The translations under genes and the position numbers were made by a program. A model generated the notes under the pieces. It ran no database searches, was not told the DNA's origin, and saw only the letters and a program-made list of their open reading frames with translations. This document shows positions 15,934 through 22,906 of a stretch of DNA of 43,651 nt, piece by piece; the stretch's first letter is position 1, and each line of letters starts with the position of its first letter. Origin of the DNA: Chitinophagaceae bacterium (GTDB lineage Bacteria > Bacteroidota > Bacteroidia > Chitinophagales > Chitinophagaceae); assembly GCA_020847395.1 (NCBI GenBank), contig JADLCD010000113.1, forward strand, positions 1 through 43,651, read 5' to 3'.

Positions 15934-16752
15934 TTAAACATCCTTTTTTTCACTTATCAGTTTCCCAAAAAAGCGCAAGCTGTCGCCAATATGTTTTTCC
16001 CAGTAAGGCCATTCGTGAATGCCAGGGTTTTCCTGGTAAATATGTTCTATTTTTCCGGTAGCTAACAATTGATGCAATGTGCGATTGTAGTCTATTAATA
16101 GATCATCTGCACCACAGTCAAAACGCAGCGGAGGTAATTGATCCCGGTATTTTAAAATTGTTTCAAAAACGTCTTCGTCTGTTTTATCCTTCTGATAATA
16201 ATTCTCCAAATTTTCCTCCACAAACAATTTCATTTGCTCCAGGTTTGTAATAGCGGAATGGGCAGATATGCCTTTGAATAGATTTCCGTATTTCGCTCCT
16301 ATTCTCAAGGCGCCAAATCCACCCATTGAGAGTCCGCCAATAAACAACGGGGAAAAGGAAGAAACTCCCGGAATGGTTTCTTTTAATACAGCAGGAACAT
16401 CCTCCACGATCCATTTTTCAAAATCAAAACCATTGTGAGGAAGATATGCGGAGCCATCACCCCATAAGCCGTCAGAAGGCATGGCAATGATCATTTGCGG
16501 TATTTCGTCATTTTTCATCATTTGCAATGCCTGCAAATGCACTCCCGCTCCCAATGGCCATGACCAGGCGCTGCCATACACCCCATGCAATAATATCACA
16601 ACGGGAATGTGTTGACGTTCATTTACAAATGGCGGGACAAAAACAAAGATATCCCCTCTCCCTTTCAGGTGGGGTGTTTTCACCGTTATAAACCGCAGGT
16701 TATTAGTTTCAAACCTGGGGTCAGATATTTCTATCGTTCTGAATGCTGCCAT
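15934..16752 (-). CDS. Alpha/beta-hydrolase esterase (PF00756/esterase D-like), cytoplasmic
   Basis: 272 residues without a signal peptide. The alpha/beta-hydrolase core shows VVILLHGVYGSAWSW (51-65, oxyanion region) and GGLSMGGFGALR (139-150, nucleophile elbow G-L-S-M-G with Ser142). Later come FDCGADDLLIDYNRTL (acid) and GIHEWPYW (His). This architecture is that of the putative esterase family which includes S-formylglutathione hydrolase, feruloyl esterases and trehalose mycolyltransferases. The gene starts 6 bases after the stop of a zinc alcohol dehydrogenase, so the two form an operon reminiscent of frmAB. De-acylation of a sugar released by the locus is equally possible. Activity as a carboxylesterase is well supported; the substrate is not. 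Confidence 0.75.
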   Translation of the reverse strand: MAAFRTIEISDPRFETNNLRFITVKTPHLKGRGDIFVFVPPFVNERQHIPVVILLHGVYGSAWSWPLGAGVHLQALQMMKNDEIPQMIIAMPSDGLWGDGSAYLPHNGFDFEKWIVEDVPAVLKETIPGVSSFSPLFIGGLSMGGFGALRIGAKYGNLFKGISAHSAITNLEQMKLFVEENLENYYQKDKTDEDVFETILKYRDQLPPLRFDCGADDLLIDYNRTLHQLLATGKIEHIYQENPGIHEWPYWEKHIGDSLRFFGKLISEKKDV

Positions 16753-16758
16753 AAAATT

Positions 16759-17877
16759 TTAATCAAAAATAATAACGCCTTTCGCATTCCTGCCATTCAG
16801 CATATCATCAAAAGCCTGGCTAAGATCATGCAGCCTGTATTTCCTTGTTATCATTTCTTCCAGCATCATGAGTCCATCATCATACAAACTGATTATTTCA
16901 GGAAAATCAATTTGCGGCCGGCATTGGCCATACAGCGGGTTAATATATATTTTATCCCATTCAAACAACCGCATATCAATCGTTATTTCCTGCTCAATGC
17001 CACTTACCTGCACGGCCATGCCTGCATTTCTTACCATGGCAAGCGGCGCAGCGCCTAATTCCGGAATAGCGGTACATTCAAATGCATAGTCAGCGCCTCT
17101 CCCATTCGTAATGACTTTTACCTCCAAAGCGGATTTCAATAAACCCGTATCATCTTTATCAGCTTTAATAATATGTGTGGCGCCAAACTGCTTTGCCATC
17201 TCCAGCCGCTGACTATGAAGATCTATCGCAATAATAGAAGATGCACCGGATATTTTTGCCGCTTGTATCACATTCACCCCCACTCCGCCGCAGCCCAGCA
17301 CCACTACTGAAGATCCGGCTTTTACTTTTGCTGCATTTACAACTGACCCGTATCCTGTCATTACACCGCAACTGATAATGGCTGCTGCTTCAAATGAAAT
17401 TTTATCTGAAGTATTTTTTACTACGGCGGAAGATTTTACCAGCACATATTCAGAAAGCGTTCCCAGGTTGAAAGATCGCTCAATGGGCTTTCCATTCCAT
17501 TGTGTGCCTTCCAAATGAGCATGACCGGAAGTGTAACCGTTATTACCAGCAACTACCGGTGAATTATTTTCACAAATACTTTCGTTTCCTTCAAGACACT
17601 GAAAACAATGACCGCAGGGTGTGGCCCAGTTTAAAACAACGCTGTCGCCAGGAACAACTGCCTTAACATTCTCCCCGGTCTTCACCACTATGCCTGCACC
17701 CTCGTGTCCCATTACAAGTGGCTTACCCCAATTGAGCGAATCATAATCTGTGTGGCATAACCCGGCCGCTTTCATTTTTATCAGAACTTCATCGGCACCT
17801 GGATCTTCTATACTTGTTTCATCAATAATGAAACTACCTTTTCCATCTGCAATTACAGCCCGGCTAAGCATTGTCAT
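16759..17877 (-). CDS. Zinc-dependent medium-chain alcohol dehydrogenase (class III-like)
   Basis: 372 residues from the ATG at 17877; a GTG 12 codons upstream (17913) would add a non-conserved leader, and an ATG at 17871 is also possible. Catalytic zinc ligands are visible in AAGLCHTDYD (Cys41) and GHEGAG. The structural-zinc cysteines lie in CGHCFQCLEGNESIC, and the NAD-binding Rossmann motif is VVVLGCGGVGVNVIQAAK. These fit the class III ADH/S-(hydroxymethyl)glutathione dehydrogenase branch. It oxidises an alcohol or hemithioacetal with NAD+ in the cytoplasm. The esterase gene follows after 6 bases. Formaldehyde detoxification is suggested by the pair but not proven; glutathione may be replaced by another thiol in Bacteroidota. 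Confidence 0.85.
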   Translation of the reverse strand: MTMLSRAVIADGKGSFIIDETSIEDPGADEVLIKMKAAGLCHTDYDSLNWGKPLVMGHEGAGIVVKTGENVKAVVPGDSVVLNWATPCGHCFQCLEGNESICENNSPVVAGNNGYTSGHAHLEGTQWNGKPIERSFNLGTLSEYVLVKSSAVVKNTSDKISFEAAAIISCGVMTGYGSVVNAAKVKAGSSVVVLGCGGVGVNVIQAAKISGASSIIAIDLHSQRLEMAKQFGATHIIKADKDDTGLLKSALEVKVITNGRGADYAFECTAIPELGAAPLAMVRNAGMAVQVSGIEQEITIDMRLFEWDKIYINPLYGQCRPQIDFPEIISLYDDGLMMLEEMITRKYRLHDLSQAFDDMLNGRNAKGVIIFD

Positions 17878-18001
17878 TCTAAATAGTATAAATTGGTAAA
17901 GAAAACATGTCACGGATTATTTAAGATACGACAGACCGATAAAAAACGCGGTTGTTCTCTTTTATTTTATAAGCAGAATTAATATCCAATCCCAAAACAC
18001 A

Positions 18002-19117
18002 TCAGCGTTCGATTAATATATGGTATTCCGCTCCTGTAACACCCTGCTTATTTACCGTTCTAAAATAAATTTCGTTTTTGTCTTTTGACAATGCAATTTC
18101 TGGTGAACCTGAAACATCTTTCCACTGTCCATTCGTACCCTCTTTCATTTGATAGGTTTTAAAAAACGGTGTGTAAGATTTAAGCGTAATATTCGCTTTA
18201 TCTCCGTTGATCTTTATTGCTGATGTGATGGTATTGGGTGTCCAATACAACTCTTTCCTGTCTTTAACCAAAACCAGGTATTGGGTTCCGTATGCCCAAT
18301 GGGGCTTGCCATTTGTCCGGATCCAGGTATGGGTTTTAAAATATTCATCTTCATACATCACCATATAACTGATACCGTTGTTCCAGTTGCTGTAAATATC
18401 CTGTTGTTTAAACCAGGCAATCCATCTGAAAACACGGGTAAAAATTTCTTTACTGCGTTTATATTTATCAAGGGTAGTATCAATAGGCGTTCTTTCCGGG
18501 CCGGAAACCATTACTACGTCCGCCGCTTTATTTTTAAAATACTCATCCCTTATCTCAAGCGCCGACAACGGTATACCATTTTTTTCAAAATGCAGCTCAA
18601 ACATAGCATCTGAGAAAAACCATTTATGAAAAGTATTGCTCCACACTTCATCTGTGCCATGGTGAGCAATCTGGCCAGCCAGGTTGTTCTCTCCCTCATC
18701 AGCATTGATCACCCTTGCCATATAACCACAGGCATTCATTATCTCTGCATTCACTATCATAAAATAGGCACAATGAAACATATTTCCTTTTAGTGCATCA
18801 TCCAATATACTTTCAGCCGAATTATCTTCAGATTTCAATACCACACCATTAGGCGTAAGTGGTATTGTTTTATAAATCCAGTGCCTTAATAATAATATTC
18901 TTTTAAACTCATCTGTTTCCCCGTGAAAGATGGTATCTAACTGGTATTTCTCTTTCAAACTTTTAAACATCGGATAAGAAGAATCCTTGTAATAAGTGAA
19001 TATACTATTGGGAATAAACTCAGGATTTTCTGTTTTTACCTGGTGAAATGGCCGGGCTGTATTACAACTTGCTAAAAAAGTATAACATACAATCAACACA
19101 AGTATTCGGGTCATCAT
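18002..19117 (-). CDS. Transglutaminase-like (papain-fold) lipoprotein, copy 2
   Basis: 371 residues from the double ATG at 19117/19114; an upstream in-frame GTG (19168) would put a charged leader before the signal. The signal MMTRILVLIVCYTFLASCNT has lipobox LASC (Cys18). The catalytic set matches copy 1 at 7381-8484: MFHCAYFMIV (Cys116), AHHGTDEVWSN (His153), KWFFSDAMFE (Asp170), preceded by FKRILLLRHWIYKTIP. Both copies also share HFEKNGIPLSALE and ERTP-D motifs after the Asp and a C-terminal beta-sandwich, so they arose by duplication and then diverged considerably. It sits between the alcohol dehydrogenase and the FN3/lectin-like lipoprotein. Likely an extracytoplasmic cysteine amidase, peptidase or acyltransferase of unknown substrate. 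Confidence 0.8.
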   Translation of the reverse strand: MMTRILVLIVCYTFLASCNTARPFHQVKTENPEFIPNSIFTYYKDSSYPMFKSLKEKYQLDTIFHGETDEFKRILLLRHWIYKTIPLTPNGVVLKSEDNSAESILDDALKGNMFHCAYFMIVNAEIMNACGYMARVINADEGENNLAGQIAHHGTDEVWSNTFHKWFFSDAMFELHFEKNGIPLSALEIRDEYFKNKAADVVMVSGPERTPIDTTLDKYKRSKEIFTRVFRWIAWFKQQDIYSNWNNGISYMVMYEDEYFKTHTWIRTNGKPHWAYGTQYLVLVKDRKELYWTPNTITSAIKINGDKANITLKSYTPFFKTYQMKEGTNGQWKDVSGSPEIALSKDKNEIYFRTVNKQGVTGAEYHILIER

Positions 19118-19237
19118 AATTTTTATTTTTGAGTGATGTTTTATCAGAATGATTTTTGAATAAAGCACTTTTTTGTTTTAGCAAAGTGATGCAGGCAAAT
19201 AATACTATCGCAACTGCGTAAATGCATTACGCTGCAT

Positions 19238-20527
19238 CTATTGCTTTATCGGGCCGATGTATTTTGTAGCCATTACAACATTGGAAAACTTCATATAACT
19301 GGAAGGCGCTGCCGGGTTTTCATGATAATATTCAAGCCACAACCAATTAATATTTAAACCGGCGTCTGTTCTCCATCTAAATCCTTTGAAGGGTGAATCT
19401 GCAGGATTATTATACCATTTATCTTTATCCCAATGGCCATTGGGAAAACCGGGTCCCCAGTGACCAACGCTTACACCATTAACCCACACAGCCAATTCTC
19501 CATTATATTCAGTTACAGGATTATTTAGTTTCAACATAACTTCTACGCACATCCATTGGTCGTAGCTTACTAATGGATAAGTGCCGGCGGCAGGAGGATT
19601 TCCATATCCTGTTGCACCTTCTGTTACCATTACATTTCCCCAGCATGTATTCCCGCTCGCATCCGGATGCATATCACCCCAATAAATGTAAGTATCCATG
19701 CCCGGTGGATCGGTTTCCTGCCAAACTGGTTCAAAGGAAATACTCAGCCTGCTGCTTCCTAAGCCACAAGTACCTGCCTGGGGGTTGGGCCAGTCTGTTG
19801 CCGGGTTATAACCACCAAACCAAAGGCTTTCATGATGGTGATATCCTTTAGATGCAGCAGGATATTTTACATAGTAACGAACATATACTACACTATCAAA
19901 ACCAGGACTGAATTTTTTAAACAAATGCCCACCACCGGTAGCTCCACCCGTTATGCTCGTCATTTTAATAGATTTAGCATTGATGCTTCCTACCGGAATA
20001 TCTGTATCGAGTGACATGCCATCAGTATTCAATTTATCGGTGTACCGGCTGAATATATTTGACAACCCATCATCAAGTTTTTCAACAAACAAAACATTGG
20101 GATCATTCTGAATATTTACATCACCCTGGTATTGGGAAGCAAGCCCCGTAACAGGCGTGCCGCCAAAGAGCGTAGCAAATTTTACAGCAGATGCATTGCT
20201 GCTGCCGGAGGAACAATTTGTTTTTACCCTGCACTCATAAGACGAGGATGGAGATAAGTTGATGATATCAAACTTTGCAGTTGATAACCCTTTTGCTGCG
20301 CTCGTCCACCCGGTTTCGGCAGCCTTCTTATATTCCACATCATAAGAGGCTGCTCCGCTCACTACCTTCCAGCTTACTGTTGCTCCTGTTTGGGTTATTG
20401 AAGAAACAGATAATTCTGTTGGATCTGTACATACATAGATAGGCTGTGTGGTATCAGGTTTTTTTGATTTGGCACAACTAATCATTGAAAAAAAAACCAG
20501 AAAAAAAATACATGCTTTTGGTTTCAC
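19238..20527 (-). CDS. Lipoprotein with FN3 domain and C-terminal lectin/polysaccharide-lyase-like beta-jelly roll
   Basis: 429 residues. The start must be the GTG at 20527: an in-frame TGA lies a few codons upstream, and the next Met falls inside the lipoprotein signal KPKACIFFLVFFSMISC (lipobox MISC). Residues about 35-117 form a fibronectin type III domain (PTELSVSSITQTGATVSWKV, then SYECRVKTNC). The remaining 300 residues are rich in Trp, Gly and beta strands: VYVRYYVKYPAASKGYHHHES, WFGGYNP, MDTYIYWGDMH, MCVEVMLKLN, ELAVWVNGVSVGHWG, RTDAGLNINWLWLEYYHE. This resembles concanavalin-like jelly rolls of glycan lyases and hydrolases (PL14-like), but I cannot fix a family. It is 10 bases after the GH20 gene, hence co-transcribed. 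Confidence 0.7.
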   Translation of the reverse strand: MKPKACIFFLVFFSMISCAKSKKPDTTQPIYVCTDPTELSVSSITQTGATVSWKVVSGAASYDVEYKKAAETGWTSAAKGLSTAKFDIINLSPSSSYECRVKTNCSSGSSNASAVKFATLFGGTPVTGLASQYQGDVNIQNDPNVLFVEKLDDGLSNIFSRYTDKLNTDGMSLDTDIPVGSINAKSIKMTSITGGATGGGHLFKKFSPGFDSVVYVRYYVKYPAASKGYHHHESLWFGGYNPATDWPNPQAGTCGLGSSRLSISFEPVWQETDPPGMDTYIYWGDMHPDASGNTCWGNVMVTEGATGYGNPPAAGTYPLVSYDQWMCVEVMLKLNNPVTEYNGELAVWVNGVSVGHWGPGFPNGHWDKDKWYNNPADSPFKGFRWRTDAGLNINWLWLEYYHENPAAPSSYMKFSNVVMATKYIGPIKQ

Positions 20528-20537
20528 GCTATTTCAT

Positions 20538-22685
20538 TTATTGCTGAAAGGAATTCTCTTTATACTTAATCATGTAGGTTTTTAATTTTTCCAGCCAACC
20601 TTCCATATCCAGTTTCTGTTCATCATATACCAGGTAAGTCATATCCGGTCTGCGGTTGGCAAAATGCCTTGTCCTGTCTTGTTGAAAGAAATATTTTCTG
20701 TCACCAACGGATATCCCTTTTGGCAACCTCGTTTTTTCCCAGGTTGTAACCAGGTTATTAAATGTTTCTGTTCTAAGTTTTATACAGTTTTCTATTATTT
20801 TACCTGCCTGCTCTAAATAAAAAAAAGCACTATCTCTATTGATGAAAGTTACCCTGTTAGCAGATTTGATAGCCAACTCTGCCTGTGATAAATCTTCATA
20901 AGCCATACAGGTATGCCGGATCAACTGAACGATTGATTCAAATAAATCAAAATCATAAGCATGTTTAACTCCTGCAAATTTGTTGTGTTGAATAATATCC
21001 ATTGCCCGATCCATTTTTTGCAATTCAAGTTTGGATTGTTCAATCATATTTTTATGAAGTGTATTCCAATACGGATCAAACTCAATAGCATCACCCCGTG
21101 GCAGATCGGGCATATATGTTTTTCCTATTTCGCCCCAATGCCACACTTTCCGCTCAAAACTGTTCCAGTAATAATACCCTCCGCCATTTAACAAATTAAA
21201 CAGCTCTTCCATATCTGCCGACTGAGTGCCATAATAGTTTTTAAAATAAGCCTCTTTGAAATCCTTAAAATCCGGGGCATTTCCATTCCAGGAAAAAGCT
21301 GCCGAAGTAATAAAGCTCAGCATCCACATTTGGTTATGAAGCCCGGCATCATCCCAGGAAGTACGTATCATACCATGATATACTCCAGAGGTTGCTGCTT
21401 TCCTTAAAACGTTGTATGATTCTTCCAAACAGCCAATACCTTTTATATCTTCCTCATCCCTGTAGAAATAAGGCAGAAATAAAGGTTCAATCCCCGGGTT
21501 AGGATCATAAAAAAAAACTTCGTAGCCAAGTTGCCTTGCCCTGCGGCCGTTCTCAATCATACTATCCCGCCGGGTATCATCTTCCGTAAGCACCAATCCT
21601 TTATTCGGCTTAATCACAACACCATTATTATTCATCTCCCAACCCATTGGCATTTCCCATACCATGGGTTTTCTTTTTTGAGAGAGAATAAATTTTGCGG
21701 CTTTATCTGTAAATAAATGATACAATCCTTTTTTGCTTATTTCCGCTGCTTTTCTTTTACAGTTTTCACATTGGCCCAATTCATAGGTTTCATCGGAACC
21801 AATATGTATATACTCAGAGCCGGGGGTGGCGGCTATAGCATCTTTCCATAAATCAAAAAGAAGATTATAAGTGCCATCCTTTAATGGACAAAATTCAAAA
21901 TTGGAGGCTGGTATTTCACGTAAAGAAGCAAACCGGGGCCATTTTAAAATAAAACTGGAATGTCCCAAACCCTGCACCAATGGAACAATTTGTATGTGAT
22001 ATTTTTTAGCATAAGCGGTAACATCCTGTATTTCCGCAGTAGTAAAAGCGCCAGGAGCGCCTATTTCAGGATGGCTGGGATAGGCAAACTTATCTTCCCA
22101 TTCCCAAACCAGCATATTTATTTTATAATCGGCTAACTCTTTAATAAATGATTTTACATACGACATTTTATCCTGGTGATGCTTGGTATCGTAATGCACG
22201 GCCCTTTGTTGAATAGCAGGCCAATCATTGATCTTTAGTCCTGGCACCTGGTAACCATCTTTATTTTTTTGAATGAGTTGCAGGAGGGTACGGGTACCAT
22301 AAAACAGCCCGTCTTCGTCATTAGCGGTTATAATAATTTCATTTTTACCTGTAGAAATTTGATAACTTCCCTTTACAGCTTTTGAATTGGCCTTTTTGCG
22401 AATTAATACAATAGAATAAACGCCTTTTTGATTGCCAACACTGGCTTGTATATTCCACTGTGTTTTTAAATCATTGGCCAATTCATTAGCGGCAAATTCA
22501 TCTGCCGGTGTATAATTTTTATTGAGTACAATATTGAGATTACTTTTAAAAATAAAAGTTTCGTTGGTTAAAGAAACTTGTTGGGGATAGGGCAAAACAT
22601 ACAGTCCCAAATCGGACAAATCTTTTGCTGAACAGGTTGCAACAAGAAGGGAGAAACATAAAAAAAACAATAACCGTATTGACAT
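20538..22685 (-). CDS. GH20 beta-N-acetylhexosaminidase, exported
   Basis: 715 residues from the ATG at 22685, which gives a clean signal (MSIRLLFFLCFSLLVATCSA); an ATG at 22766 would add 27 residues before it. The N-terminal GH20b domain (about 25-150) is followed by the catalytic TIM barrel. RAVHYDTKHHQDKMSYVKSFI, ELADYKINMLVWEWEDKF and VPLVQGLGHSSF precede EYIHIGSDETYELG, whose Asp-Glu pair (298-299 in this numbering) is the GH20 catalytic dyad acting by substrate-assisted hydrolysis through the 2-acetamido group. It should release terminal beta-GlcNAc or beta-GalNAc. It leads an operon with the FN3/lectin-like lipoprotein and diverges from the PQQ dehydrogenase gene. Confidence 0.9.
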   Translation of the reverse strand: MSIRLLFFLCFSLLVATCSAKDLSDLGLYVLPYPQQVSLTNETFIFKSNLNIVLNKNYTPADEFAANELANDLKTQWNIQASVGNQKGVYSIVLIRKKANSKAVKGSYQISTGKNEIIITANDEDGLFYGTRTLLQLIQKNKDGYQVPGLKINDWPAIQQRAVHYDTKHHQDKMSYVKSFIKELADYKINMLVWEWEDKFAYPSHPEIGAPGAFTTAEIQDVTAYAKKYHIQIVPLVQGLGHSSFILKWPRFASLREIPASNFEFCPLKDGTYNLLFDLWKDAIAATPGSEYIHIGSDETYELGQCENCKRKAAEISKKGLYHLFTDKAAKFILSQKRKPMVWEMPMGWEMNNNGVVIKPNKGLVLTEDDTRRDSMIENGRRARQLGYEVFFYDPNPGIEPLFLPYFYRDEEDIKGIGCLEESYNVLRKAATSGVYHGMIRTSWDDAGLHNQMWMLSFITSAAFSWNGNAPDFKDFKEAYFKNYYGTQSADMEELFNLLNGGGYYYWNSFERKVWHWGEIGKTYMPDLPRGDAIEFDPYWNTLHKNMIEQSKLELQKMDRAMDIIQHNKFAGVKHAYDFDLFESIVQLIRHTCMAYEDLSQAELAIKSANRVTFINRDSAFFYLEQAGKIIENCIKLRTETFNNLVTTWEKTRLPKGISVGDRKYFFQQDRTRHFANRRPDMTYLVYDEQKLDMEGWLEKLKTYMIKYKENSFQQ

Positions 22686-22780
22686 AAAAACACTCCTGCA
22701 GAAGTTCATTAATGCCGGGATATGTTGATGCTTGAAAATATGCATTGAATTTATTTTCGGAATCATTAAATAAAAAATAG

Positions 22781-22806
22781 AAAGGTAAAATAAAAAAATA
22801 AAAAGG
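22781..22806. promoter_or_regulatory. Direct repeats in the GH20 leader, candidate operator
   Basis: AAAGG followed by an A/T run of (T)AAATAAAAAAATA form occurs twice, beginning at 22781 and 22802, a spacing of 21 bases or two helical turns. The first copy contains the 14-mer AAAGGTAAAATAAA, identical to 12516-12529 in the GH109 upstream region. The tract is upstream of the preferred GH20 start (22685) and in the gap shared with the divergent PQQ dehydrogenase gene. Confidence 0.4.
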
Positions 22807-22906
22807 AAATAAAAAAATATTTAAAAAAATTCTTTCAAATAATTTATTTATTCAAAACTAAAAAGAACTAATATTGAGTAAAATTTTACTTATCATAGGA
22901 TGTTTC

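Noticed and set aside
22767-22873. A/T-rich tract considered as a simple low-complexity artefact
   Set aside because: Kept as a candidate regulatory region only because AAAGG-led units recur at 21-base spacing and one 14-mer recurs before GH109; the rest is plain A/T-rich DNA.
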